Positions 17,499 through 25,216 of a stretch of 64,000 bases of DNA are shown here, piece after piece. Made by a program: the position numbers and the translations under genes. The stretch covers positions 523,256 to 587,255 of the forward strand of contig NZ_MQUQ01000005.1 of the NCBI RefSeq assembly GCF_001953865.1, read 5' to 3'. Each line of letters begins with the position of its first letter. Within the stretch, counting starts at the first letter, position 1. The notes beneath the pieces were generated by a model, which was not told where the DNA came from, ran no database searches, and worked only from the letters and a program-made list of their open reading frames with translations. Source of the DNA: Amycolatopsis coloradensis (GTDB taxonomy: Bacteria > Actinomycetota > Actinomycetes > Mycobacteriales > Pseudonocardiaceae).

Positions 17499-17555
17499 AG
17501 GCCTCAGTCCCGGCCGTACGTCACCCGGCGAAACCGGGAATGTGAAGATGGAGTC

Positions 17556-18392
17556 GTGACTCCCACTTACGTCTTCGTACACGGCTCCAACAGCAACTCG
17601 TTCACCTGGGGACCACTGCAACGCGAGCTCGCCCTGCTCGGCCACCGCACGCTGGCCGTCGACCTTCCCGGACACGGCTTCGACGCCGGTTTTCACGCGG
17701 CCTACCAAGCACCCCAGGACAGGGAAGCGCTGGCCACGGCACCGTCGAAGCTGGCCGGCGTCACCTTCGCCGAGACTGTCGGACACGTGGTGGACGTCGT
17801 CCGCAAGGCCGCCGAGCACGGGCCGGTCATCCTGGTCGGGCACAGCCGAGGCGGGGTCACGCTCACCGGGGTCGGTAACGCGATCCCGGAACTGGTCGAC
17901 CGGATCGTCTACATCTCGGCATGGTGCTGTGTCGACATGACCGTGGGCGAATACATGCAGGGACCCGAGAACGCGAGCAGCGCGCTCAATGACGTCGGCG
18001 CGGTCGTCGTCGCGGACCCCGCCGCGCTCGGCGCGTTGCGGATGAACTGGCGGACCGCCGATCCCACGTTGCTGTCCACGCTGAAGACCGCGATGCTCGA
18101 AGACGGCACCGAGCAGGAGTTCTTCGCCTACCTCAACACCCTCGAACCGGACGAGAGCCTCGACGCCGGCACCGAGCGCGCCGACGCCGCCACGTGGGGC
18201 CGGATCCCGCGCACCTACATCCGGCTCACCGAGGACCTGTCGATACCGATCGCGTTGCAGGACCGGTTCATCAAGGAGGCGGACGCGCTCACCCCGGACA
18301 ACCCGACCGACGTCCACTCGCTCGAAAGCAGTCACGTCGGCTTCCTCCTGCACCCGCGGGAGGCGGCGACCATCCTTTCCGGACTCGCCTGA
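17556..18392 (+). CDS. Alpha/beta hydrolase, esterase-like
   Basis: A 278-residue hydrolase from a GTG start. The N-terminal F-V-H-G-S-N-S-N-S provides the oxyanion region, the nucleophile elbow is G-H-S-R-G (Ser near residue 92), and a late H-S-L-E-S-S-H-V-G-F supplies the catalytic His. The closest recognisable group is the EstC/methylesterase-type lyases and esterases with a cap of helices. No signal peptide, so cytoplasmic. The specific substrate is unknown. It lies 57 bases after the winged-helix gene and may or may not share its transcript. Confidence 0.82.
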   Translation: MTPTYVFVHGSNSNSFTWGPLQRELALLGHRTLAVDLPGHGFDAGFHAAYQAPQDREALATAPSKLAGVTFAETVGHVVDVVRKAAEHGPVILVGHSRGGVTLTGVGNAIPELVDRIVYISAWCCVDMTVGEYMQGPENASSALNDVGAVVVADPAALGALRMNWRTADPTLLSTLKTAMLEDGTEQEFFAYLNTLEPDESLDAGTERADAATWGRIPRTYIRLTEDLSIPIALQDRFIKEADALTPDNPTDVHSLESSHVGFLLHPREAATILSGLA

Positions 18393-18736
18393 CGGACGGA
18401 CAAGTCACCAAGGGCACCTGATCAGTTCCGCGATCGGGGTGGGATTCAGCCCGTTCGGCAAGCGGTACGGGATCGCCGTGCAGCTCATGCTGGTGGGAAT
18501 CTTAGCCGGGACACGGGTTCTCTCGGGAGTCTTCGAACTTCCCGAAGCCGTGCCCGCGATCACGGGCTTGGCAGCTCGTGCCGGGTTTCGGCGGCGCGGT
18601 GGTTTCGGCCAAGACCGCTTCCGGCGAATTCGCGATGGCCGCCCGCACCGGGAGTGTGACGGCCGAACCATGAAAGGCCTCCTTCGCCATTCTCGGGGTG
18701 GCGAGGAGGCCTTCGCGATTCCGGCATGATGCGGTC
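18393..18736. other. 344-base gap without a supported gene
   Basis: Between the hydrolase and the acyl-CoA dehydrogenase. Both strands are partly open, but the translations are short and arginine-rich toward their ends, and no ribosome site or family resemblance supports a gene. The plus-strand stretch around 18439-18560 is moderately hydrophobic and could be a gene remnant. A palindromic element occupies 18672-18715. Confidence 0.5.
18672..18715. repeat. Palindromic intergenic element (AAGGCCTCCTTC type), copy 2
   Basis: Arms of about 16 bases (AAGGCCTCCTTCGCCA against TGGCGAGGAGGCCTT) with a 9-base loop. Same family as 14645 and 39148. Here it lies 22 bases upstream of the acyl-CoA dehydrogenase start rather than just after a stop codon. 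Confidence 0.8.
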
Positions 18737-19864
18737 ATGACCGAGCCCGCCCATCCGTTCGCCCCGCCCGCCCACGAACGCCGCTGGATCGAAACCGTCA
18801 CCGAACTGGCGAAGGACTTCGCCGCGAGCGCCGCCGAGTTCGACGAAACGGCCGAATTGCCCATCGCCAACCTCCGTGCCTTGCACGCGACCGGACTCGA
18901 CAGGGCGACCCTGCCCGCGGAGTTCGGCGGTGACGATCTCAGCTATCGGTCCTACGGCGAGATCGTCAGGATCCTCAGCGCGGCTTGTTCCTCGACGGCG
19001 TGCATCTGGGTGATGCACATCGGCGCCGCCGTCGGACTGGTCCAGCTGTCCGCTCCCGAAGTGGGCCGCTTCTACGCGGGGGAACTCATCGAAGGCAGGC
19101 GATTCGCCAACGCCCTGTCGGAACCGAGCAGCGGCAACATGTTCCTGATGCCGCAGCAGAGCGCCGAGCCCGTCGACGGCGGCTTCCGGCTCACCGGCGC
19201 CAAGCGGTTCGTTTCCGGCTGTGAGGTCGCCGACCACTTCCTGGTCAACGCGCTCGTCGACGGTGTGCCCACCTTCTTCGGTGTGTCACCGGACGACACG
19301 ATGACCTTCGTGCCCATCTGGGACACGATGGGACTGCGGGCCAGCCGCAGCCAGCTCGTCTCCTTCGGAGGGACCGTGCTGCGGGAAGACCGCAGGTGCC
19401 CGCCCTCGGCCGAACGGCGCCCGAACCACATCGGAGCCGGGCTCGCCTTCCTGTCCCTCGGGATAGCCGACGCGGCGGAAGAAGCGCTGATCTCGCATTC
19501 CCGGAGCCGTGTCATCCCCGTGACCGGGCAGCCGCTCGCCGAAATGCAGTGGTTGCAGTTCGAGGTCGCGGACGTCCACACCCGTCTCGAAGCCGCTCGG
19601 ATGTACTCCCGGAACATGGCGTGGCTGGCGGATCGGAACTCGCCGGAATTCCTGCCCGCGACCATGACGGCGAAAGTGCTCGCGAACGACATCGCCCGCG
19701 ACGTCGCGCAGTTGGCGCTGAAAGCCGGAGGCGGCTCGGGCTTTTTGCGCACTTCGCCGATCCAGCGGCTGTTCCGGGACGCGCAGGCGGGCGGGCTGAT
19801 GGCCTATTCGGCCGAAGTCTGCAAGGATCGGATCGGGAAGACGGTGCTCCTGCCGCGGGACTGA
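18737..19864 (+). CDS. Acyl-CoA dehydrogenase family flavoprotein
   Basis: A 375-residue protein of the acyl-CoA dehydrogenase fold: an N-terminal helical domain, a central beta domain (F-A-N-A-L-S-E-P-S-S-G-N then G-A-K-R-F-V-S-G) and a C-terminal helical domain with K-A-G-G-G-S-G-F-L-R-T-S-P-I-Q-R-L-F-R-D-A. It resembles the subgroup that includes desulfurisation and hydroxylase-like members more than the chain-length enzymes, because the usual catalytic Glu region is not obvious. The start at the ATG of 18737 is chosen over an upstream in-frame GTG because it matches family length. No electron-transfer partner is adjacent. Confidence 0.88.
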   Translation: MTEPAHPFAPPAHERRWIETVTELAKDFAASAAEFDETAELPIANLRALHATGLDRATLPAEFGGDDLSYRSYGEIVRILSAACSSTACIWVMHIGAAVGLVQLSAPEVGRFYAGELIEGRRFANALSEPSSGNMFLMPQQSAEPVDGGFRLTGAKRFVSGCEVADHFLVNALVDGVPTFFGVSPDDTMTFVPIWDTMGLRASRSQLVSFGGTVLREDRRCPPSAERRPNHIGAGLAFLSLGIADAAEEALISHSRSRVIPVTGQPLAEMQWLQFEVADVHTRLEAARMYSRNMAWLADRNSPEFLPATMTAKVLANDIARDVAQLALKAGGGSGFLRTSPIQRLFRDAQAGGLMAYSAEVCKDRIGKTVLLPRD

Positions 19865-19903
19865 CCTCGGCTGACCGACCGGGTGACGTCAAGCCCGGCC
19901 GGT

Positions 19904-19917
19904 CCCGCCGAAGCGGG
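19904..19917 (-). terminator. UUCG-tetraloop hairpin after the cysteine micropeptide
   Basis: On the minus strand CCCGC-TTCG-GCGGG forms a 5-bp stem with the very stable UUCG tetraloop, beginning at the base directly after the micropeptide stop codon. It probably terminates or stabilises the MerR/micropeptide mRNA. No T-run follows. Confidence 0.6.
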
Positions 19918-19971
19918 TCAGCAGCAGCCGGTGCCGCAGCAGTCGCAGCAGTCGTCGATCCGCATGGTCAT
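19918..19971 (-). CDS. 17-residue cysteine-rich micropeptide coupled to MerR
   Basis: The translation is MTMRIDDCCDCCGTGCC: six cysteines in three CC pairs within the last ten residues. The ATG overlaps the stop codon of the MerR gene as ATGA, and GGAGGTGG lies just before it at the 3' end of the merR reading frame, so it is translationally coupled. A UUCG hairpin follows the stop at once. Paired cysteines suggest a metal- or metalloid-binding peptide, comparable in logic to a minimal metallothionein. I know of no named family for it. The short length means chance cannot be excluded, but the coupling, ribosome site and cysteine density together make expression likely. Confidence 0.6.
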   Translation of the reverse strand: MTMRIDDCCDCCGTGCC

Positions 19972-20408
19972 CCACCTCCTCCCTCAGGCTCGCGGTCAGG
20001 CGGGCACCACGCGCCGGGAAGGGGATCGGCGCATTCGTCGCCGGACATCCCGGACAGCATGGAAGTGAGTTCGGCGTGCAGCGCGCCGAGTCGCGTCATC
20101 TCCGCTTCGATCTCGGTGAGATGGCGTTCCAGCATGGTTTCGGCGGGTTCGCAGGGGCACGCCCCGGTGTCGCGGACGCTCAGCAGGTCACCGATCTCCG
20201 TCAGGGTCAGCCCGAGCCGCTGCGTGCCCCGGATGAACCGCAGCCTGTCGATGACTTCCTCGTCGTAGCGCCGGTGCGCCCCGGTGGTCCGTGCCGGGGT
20301 GGGAAGGAGGCCGATGCGCTCGTAATAGCGCACGGTGTCCGGACGCACGCCTGCCCGGGAGGTCACCTGGGAGATGGTCAACGCCGCCGGTGTCGCGTCG
20401 GTTCGCAT
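19968..20408 (-). CDS. MerR family metal-responsive transcriptional regulator
   Basis: A 146-residue regulator. The N-terminal winged helix is recognisable from T-I-S-Q-V-T-S-R-A-G-V-R-P-D-T-V-R-Y-Y-E-R-I-G-L-L. A dimerisation helix follows. The metal-site region contains C-P-C (in T-G-A-C-P-C-E-P) after the L-S-V-R-D turn, and two further cysteines lie near the end (D-E-C-A-D, A-W-C-P-P). This arrangement fits the ZntR/MerR heavy-metal branch rather than drug-binding MerR proteins. I prefer the ATG at 20408, which follows a MerR-type promoter by about 7 bases. The gene is followed directly by the six-cysteine micropeptide. Confidence 0.88.
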   Translation of the reverse strand: MRTDATPAALTISQVTSRAGVRPDTVRYYERIGLLPTPARTTGAHRRYDEEVIDRLRFIRGTQRLGLTLTEIGDLLSVRDTGACPCEPAETMLERHLTEIEAEMTRLGALHAELTSMLSGMSGDECADPLPGAWCPPDREPEGGGG

Positions 20409-20448
20409 GGTTCGAGGGTAGAACTTGGACCCGGCTCCAGAATCAAGT
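20409..20448 (-). promoter_or_regulatory. MerR-type promoter and operator, probably autoregulatory and leaderless
   Basis: On the minus strand TTGATT (20446-20441) and CTACCC (20421-20416) are separated by 19 bases, the elongated spacing that MerR proteins correct by twisting DNA. The spacer contains an imperfect 26-bp dyad (20423-20448) with outer arms ACTTG/CAAGT. The -10 element ends 7 bases before the merR ATG, so transcription would begin at or next to the start codon. Confidence 0.7.
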
Positions 20449-20536
20449 GCGAATCCTCTGGGGCTCACGAGAAGAAGACGGCAGCCTCGCGCGTCCGCAT
20501 CATCGGAACGGGTGCAAACGGCGAGAGGACGGCACG

Positions 20537-21334
20537 GTGACTGACTTCCGGAACGTGATCAAGGACCTCACCACGGAAGGTGAACAGGTCGACGCTCTGG
20601 TGGCCGATCTGGACGACGCGGGCTGGGCGCTGCCGACGCCCGCCGTCGGCTGGTCGGTCAAGCACCAGATCGCCCACCTTTCCTTCATCTTCAAGATCGC
20701 CGGACTGTCCGCGGCCGAGCCGCGGAAGTTCGCCGAACTCGCGAAGACCTCGATGGCGCGCGGGTTCGACGCCGCCGTCAACGCGGCCCTCGACGACTAC
20801 CTCGGCGATCCCGACGAGGTCGTGCTCAGCCGGTGGCGCGCCGAACGCGACGCGGGCATCAAGGCGCTCGCCGCCGTCCCGGCGGACCAGGTCGTGCCGT
20901 GGCTGGTCAACCCGCTGCCGCCCGCCATTCTCGCCTGCGCCGGGATGATGGAACTGTTCGCGCACGGCCAGGACGTCGCGGACGCGCTGGGGGTGCGCCC
21001 CGAACGGACCGACCGGCTCGCGTACCTCGTCGGTTTCGCCGTCCGGGTGCGGGACTTCGGGTACGAGGCAAGAGGCCTGACCCCGCCGGAGCAGGAATTC
21101 CGGTTCGAGATCACCTCGCCGTCCGGGCAGCTGTGGACTTTCGGCCCCGAGGACTCGCGACAGCGGATCACCGGCAGCGCGGAGGACTTCTGCCTGCTGG
21201 CCACGCGGCGCCGTCACCGTGACGACCTCGACGTCCGTGCCGAAGGCGCACTGGCGGACCACTGGCTGGACATCGCGCAGGCGTATCGCGGTCCGGCGGG
21301 CGAGGGGCGCAAACCAGGGCAGTTCGACCGCTGA
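20537..21334 (+). CDS. TIGR03084-type DinB-like metal-binding protein
   Basis: A 265-residue protein. The N-terminal half has the DinB/mycothiol-maleylpyruvate-isomerase pattern: W-S-V-K-H-Q-I-A-H-L near residue 42 and a second His in E-L-F-A-H-G-Q-D-V-A-D-A near 145, which with an intervening acidic residue would form the metal site. The C-terminal part matches the extension seen in TIGR03084 proteins. In mycothiol-producing actinomycetes these folds often act on thiol conjugates, but no activity is established for this subgroup. The GTG start is preceded by GAGAGGACGG. It is divergent from merR with 128 bases between the starts. Confidence 0.82.
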   Translation: MTDFRNVIKDLTTEGEQVDALVADLDDAGWALPTPAVGWSVKHQIAHLSFIFKIAGLSAAEPRKFAELAKTSMARGFDAAVNAALDDYLGDPDEVVLSRWRAERDAGIKALAAVPADQVVPWLVNPLPPAILACAGMMELFAHGQDVADALGVRPERTDRLAYLVGFAVRVRDFGYEARGLTPPEQEFRFEITSPSGQLWTFGPEDSRQRITGSAEDFCLLATRRRHRDDLDVRAEGALADHWLDIAQAYRGPAGEGRKPGQFDR

Positions 21335-21346
21335 TGACCGCGCCGG

Positions 21347-21378
21347 CTTCCATGGTGATTACTACGGCATCATGGAAG
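21347..21378. terminator. Inverted repeat after the TIGR03084 gene
   Basis: CTTCCATG and CATGGAAG are separated by 16 bases, 12 bases after the stop codon. It has the position of the other post-gene palindromes of this window but lacks their GG-CC core, so it may be a separate terminator-like hairpin. Confidence 0.5.
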
Positions 21379-21435
21379 TCGCGGTGGGCCCCGCGCGATG
21401 CGATCGTCGGTGCACACGGGGTCTAGGAGGCGATC

Positions 21436-22077
21436 GTGGCACGGGTGTGGCTGATCAGACACGGCGAAAGCGAGACGAACGCGGGTCTTCCCGGCGGTGA
21501 GCCGGGGGCTTCCGCCCTGACCGAGCTCGGCAGACGGCAAGCCGCCGAGGTCGCGGAATCGTGGGCCGATCCGCCCCGGTTGATCGTGACGTCGCCGTTC
21601 TTGCGGGCACGCCAGACCGCCGAACCGACGATCGAGCGATTCCCCGGCGCGGAGCGCGAGGAGTGGCCTGTCCAGGAGTTCACGTTTCTCGGCGAACTCC
21701 ATGGACAGGTCACCACCACCGCCATCCGCAGGCCGTACACCGAGGCCTACTGGGACCGGGCCGATCCGCACCACGCGGTGAACGGCGCGGAATCCTTCGC
21801 CGGACTGCTCATCCGTACCCAGGATTTCCTGGCACGGCTGGGAGAACGGGAACCCGGGCCGATCGCCGTCTTCACGCACGGGCTCTTCATCCGCGCTGTC
21901 ATGTGGTCACTGCTGACCGGGATCACCACTCCGGACAGTGCTGCCATGCGCGGATTCCGCACGTTCGCCGACACCTATGTCGTGCCGAACGGCAACATCA
22001 CGGAACTGCGGTACACCCCCGGGAAGCGGATCCCGCGAGTGGTGGTCCCGCTCGCTTCCCGGTTCGCCGCCCGCTAG
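21436..22077 (+). CDS. Histidine phosphatase family protein (phosphoglycerate-mutase-like)
   Basis: A 213-residue protein. The N-terminal L-I-R-H-G-E-S-E-T-N contains the phospho-accepting histidine (residue 9), and V-F-T-H-G-L-F-I-R around residue 140 holds the second catalytic histidine. AGGAGG lies 7 bases before the GTG start. It could be a phosphatase of small metabolites or sugar phosphates; mutase function is unlikely because the cofactor-dependent mutase insert is absent. It is convergent with the P450 gene, overlapping it by 4 bases. Confidence 0.88.
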   Translation: MARVWLIRHGESETNAGLPGGEPGASALTELGRRQAAEVAESWADPPRLIVTSPFLRARQTAEPTIERFPGAEREEWPVQEFTFLGELHGQVTTTAIRRPYTEAYWDRADPHHAVNGAESFAGLLIRTQDFLARLGEREPGPIAVFTHGLFIRAVMWSLLTGITTPDSAAMRGFRTFADTYVVPNGNITELRYTPGKRIPRVVVPLASRFAAR

Positions 22078-23279
22078 GGCTTCAGCAGCAGCCGGAGTTC
22101 GTTCACCCCGGTCATGTTCGGGCTGGGGATGAACGACGGCGGGGCCGCCGGATCGGTGCGCAGGTCCGGGAATCGGTCCAGCAGGATGTTCAGCGCGGTC
22201 TTGCCTTCCAGCCTGGCGAGCGGAGCGCCGATGCAGAAGTGGATGCCGCGGCCGAACGCCAGATGCGGGTTGTGCGCCCTCGCCGGATCGAAGATGCCCG
22301 GATCCGTGAACGTGCGCGGATCCCGGTTCGCCGCCGCGACCCAGACGAAGAGCATGCTGTCCGCCGGGATCGCCCGGCCACCCAGGTCGACCTCGGTCGT
22401 CGTGGCGCGCGCGACGAGCGCGAACGGGCTGAGGAAACGCAGTGATTCCTCGATCGTGGCGGGCAGCAGCGAACGGTCCTCTCGGACACGCCGGTACTCG
22501 TCCGGATGGGAATCCAGGCACAGCACGGTGTTCCCGAGCAGCATCGTGGTGGTGATGTGGCCGGCGAGCAGCAGCACGTTCGCGAAGTTGACGACTTCGT
22601 TCTGAGTCAGTTTCTCGCCGTCGACCTCGGCTTGGACGAGTTTGGTCAGCAAGTCCTCGCGCGGGTTCCGCCGCCTGTCGTCGACGTGTTCGGAGAGGTA
22701 GCTCACCAGGTTGTTCACCTGTTCGCGCGTTTCCTCGGCGGCTTTCTTGTCCTCCTCGGTCTGCTTGAGCAGCGACCGCTGCTGGCTGTTCCGCAGCAAC
22801 TTGTCGACCCATTCCTTGAACAGATCGCGATCGCTCGCCGGGATGCCGAGCAGTTCGGCGATGACGATCACCGGTAGCGGATAAGCCAGGTGGGTCACCA
22901 GTTCCATCGAGTCCGTGCCATCAACGGCGTCGAGGAGTTCGTTCGTCAACGCGGCGATCCGCGGTTCGAGGTCCGCGACGACCTTCGGGGTGAAGGCGTG
23001 GCTCACCAGCGTGCGCAGTTTCTTGTGGTCCGGCGGATCCATCTGGAGCAGGTTGCCTTCGACGAACTGATCCTTGTCCGGCGCCATCTCCTCGGGGATC
23101 AGTCGAGTGGTGTCGGAGGAGAACACCTTGGGATCACTCAGGGTCTTCAGTGCCTCGGCGTGGCCGTAGACGTGCCACATGCCCGCTTCGGGATCGAAAC
23201 GGACCGGGTCGGCCGGGAACTCGTCCCGAAGCCAGAACTGGCTTTCGTGGACACCCCAGGTTTCGGCGATCGTGGTCAT
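22074..23279 (-). CDS. Cytochrome P450
   Basis: A 401-residue soluble bacterial P450. The heme loop is F-G-R-G-I-H-F-C-I-G-A-P-L-A-R with Cys349 as iron ligand. The K-helix motif is E-E-S-L-R, and the I-helix oxygen-activation motif reads A-G-H-I-T-T. No ferredoxin gene is adjacent. It lies 37 bases downstream of a TetR gene on the same strand and is therefore probably in its autoregulated operon, as expected for a P450 that oxidises the ligand sensed by the regulator. The substrate cannot be told from sequence. Confidence 0.93.
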   Translation of the reverse strand: MTTIAETWGVHESQFWLRDEFPADPVRFDPEAGMWHVYGHAEALKTLSDPKVFSSDTTRLIPEEMAPDKDQFVEGNLLQMDPPDHKKLRTLVSHAFTPKVVADLEPRIAALTNELLDAVDGTDSMELVTHLAYPLPVIVIAELLGIPASDRDLFKEWVDKLLRNSQQRSLLKQTEEDKKAAEETREQVNNLVSYLSEHVDDRRRNPREDLLTKLVQAEVDGEKLTQNEVVNFANVLLLAGHITTTMLLGNTVLCLDSHPDEYRRVREDRSLLPATIEESLRFLSPFALVARATTTEVDLGGRAIPADSMLFVWVAAANRDPRTFTDPGIFDPARAHNPHLAFGRGIHFCIGAPLARLEGKTALNILLDRFPDLRTDPAAPPSFIPSPNMTGVNELRLLLKP

Positions 23280-23316
23280 GGCTTGCCCCCTTCTTCTCGT
23301 GGTGGAAGAGCTCGGA

Positions 23317-24021
23317 TCAGACGGGCTCCTCGGTGCCGTCCTGCCGGTAGATCCAGGCGCGATAGGACGAGATCAGCTCCCGGAACGCTTGGATCACTTC
23401 GGCCGCGGTGGCGGCGACGTCCGCCGGTGATGGCGGCTCCGGTGGCTCGAACGCCCTCCGGATGATGTGCGCGAGGGCATCGGCCTTCTCCTCGGACGTG
23501 AGGCTGGTGCCGTCGTTGGTGAAGCTGTCCATCAGATAGAACCCCAGCGCCGAGGCGCGCAGGGTGAAGAGCAGGTCCGGGATGTCGTCGCGCAGCAGTC
23601 CACGGTCGGTCATCGTCTTCAGGTACCGCTCGGTGACGACGGCGTCCTGGTCCTGCAAGGGATGTTTCTTCAACCGGCCCAGCAGTTCGGTGTTGCCGGT
23701 GATGAGCGCGCCGAGCAACGGATTCCGCTGGGTGTACAGGAAGACCGCCCGCTGGAATCGATGCGGGATGACTTCCGCCGGATCTTCGTCCAGCCGATCG
23801 AGGAGACTCTCGGCCGCCCGGAGTGATTCACGCAGGAGCAACGCGTGGAAGAGGTTCTCCTTGGTGCGCCAGTGCAGGTAGACCGTGCCCTTCCCGACGC
23901 CGGCCTGGTTCGCGATGTCCTCGATGGTGACCTTGCGGTAGCCCAGCCGCGTCAGCAGGACGCCGGCCGCGTCGAGGATGCGATCGGCGCGGCCGGCGGT
24001 GCGGTCCGGACGTTCTGTCAC
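23317..24021 (-). CDS. TetR/AcrR family transcriptional regulator
   Basis: A 234-residue repressor. The helix-turn-helix occupies residues 25-55 (T-I-E-D-I-A-N-Q-A-G-V-G-K-G-T-V-Y-L-H-W). The remaining 180 residues form the helical ligand-binding and dimerisation domain. It is the first gene of a two-gene unit with the P450. A 9-bp perfect inverted repeat lies 24 bases upstream of its start and is the likely operator. Confidence 0.92.
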   Translation of the reverse strand: MTERPDRTAGRADRILDAAGVLLTRLGYRKVTIEDIANQAGVGKGTVYLHWRTKENLFHALLLRESLRAAESLLDRLDEDPAEVIPHRFQRAVFLYTQRNPLLGALITGNTELLGRLKKHPLQDQDAVVTERYLKTMTDRGLLRDDIPDLLFTLRASALGFYLMDSFTNDGTSLTSEEKADALAHIIRRAFEPPEPPSPADVAATAAEVIQAFRELISSYRAWIYRQDGTEEPV

Positions 24022-24045
24022 GTGCGCTCCCCATCTCTGACGTCG

Positions 24046-24069
24046 TGACCAGATTTGCTTATCTGGTCA
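24046..24069 (-). promoter_or_regulatory. Predicted TetR operator
   Basis: TGACCAGAT and ATCTGGTCA, perfect 9-bp arms with a 6-base spacer, lie 24 bases upstream of the tetR ATG and 58 bases from the stop of the esterase gene. Size and position match TetR-family operators; binding is inferred. Confidence 0.7.
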
Positions 24070-24127
24070 TCCGGTCAATTCGACGGTAGCGCTGGATGGA
24101 CAGTTTCCGCAAGGAAAGCGGTGGTTT

Positions 24128-25066
24128 TTAACGCAGATGGTGGGCGAGGAAGAAATTCCAGATGACCGGCGTCGCGTTGACGACGGTCGGGGTGGCGGAG
24201 TCATTGTTCGGTGCCGTGCTCGGCCAGACGTGCCCGGCGCCTTCGACTCGATAGTGCTGGAGCGAGCAGCCGAGCCAGCGCTGGATGATGACGCCGGTCT
24301 TCGGCGAGTACTGGACCGGCCGAGGGAAGCAGTCGTCCCGGTCCGCCCACCCGGCGAGCCAGTCCGGCAGCGCCGGCAGACCCTTGGCGGGATTCCCGGT
24401 GTAGGGGATCGTCGTGTCGGCGGTGCCGTGGAAGTCGAGGATCGGCGCCGGACGAGACGGATGGCACGCGCCGCCCTGCGGGTAGAACGCGCCGGCGACC
24501 GGGGCGAACGCCGCGATCCGGCCCGGCATCCGGCAGGCGAGGACACCGACGAACCCGCCGCCGTTCGACTTGCCCGTCGCGTAGATCCGGCGGGAGTCGA
24601 CGCACAGTTCCCGCTGGAGCGTGTTCAGCAGATCACTGGTGAAGAGCACGTCGTCGGCGGCCGCCGAGTACGGCGCGCCGGTCCAGGCCGATTCACCGTC
24701 GGTACCCGGAAGGCCTTGCGGGTAGACGGAAATCGCGTCGTACGACGAGAACCCGGACAGTTCCTCCTGGTATTTCGATGTTCGCTTATGGCCGTGGAAC
24801 GACAACACCAGCGGCGTCGGCCGCGACGGCCGGTACCGCGCGGGAACATGCACGGTGTACTCGCGGGCCAGTCCGCCGGACGTCAAGGTCCGCAACGTCG
24901 TCGTCCCGGCGGGGACCGGCGACGGACGATGACAGCCAGTGGTCGGCACCGGGCGGTCGATCGCCGACGGAGCGGCCGACGCGACCGGCCCGGCGAGCAG
25001 GCTCAATCCGGCAGCGGCGGCCGCCGTCAGTGCGAGACGGCGTAGATACTTCGTGGGACCAGGCAC
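24128..25066 (-). CDS. Secreted PHB-depolymerase/feruloyl-esterase-like hydrolase (LpqC-like)
   Basis: A 312-residue secreted alpha/beta hydrolase from a GTG start with AAGGAGG upstream. The signal peptide ends near A-S-A-A-P (residue 32). The nucleophile elbow is G-K-S-N-G-G-G, the acidic residue lies in H-G-T-A-D-T-T-I-P-Y, and the His in G-A-G-H-V-W-P, all as in the esterase_phb family. Several cysteines in the mature part suggest disulfides. Polymer or aryl-ester substrates are possible; the natural one is unknown. It stands alone, between the tetR promoter region and the GH3 gene. Confidence 0.88.
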   Translation of the reverse strand: MPGPTKYLRRLALTAAAAAGLSLLAGPVASAAPSAIDRPVPTTGCHRPSPVPAGTTTLRTLTSGGLAREYTVHVPARYRPSRPTPLVLSFHGHKRTSKYQEELSGFSSYDAISVYPQGLPGTDGESAWTGAPYSAAADDVLFTSDLLNTLQRELCVDSRRIYATGKSNGGGFVGVLACRMPGRIAAFAPVAGAFYPQGGACHPSRPAPILDFHGTADTTIPYTGNPAKGLPALPDWLAGWADRDDCFPRPVQYSPKTGVIIQRWLGCSLQHYRVEGAGHVWPSTAPNNDSATPTVVNATPVIWNFFLAHHLR

Positions 25067-25216
25067 GCGATCCTCCTTGATCGGGCGGCGGGGCGGTGAT
25101 CAGGGTCACTCCCGGCACCGGCCTGGTCAGCATTGTGTTCATTGAGTTTTCGGACCGCTTTTCACGTCACCCGGCCGGCGGCCCGGTGCGACCGCTTCGC
25201 CGGTACTGGCGGTCGA

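Noticed and set aside
18439-18729. 96-codon plus-strand frame before the acyl-CoA dehydrogenase
   Set aside because: The second half is arginine-rich shadow sequence running through a palindrome, and there is no ribosome site. The first 40 codons could be a remnant but cannot be supported as a gene.
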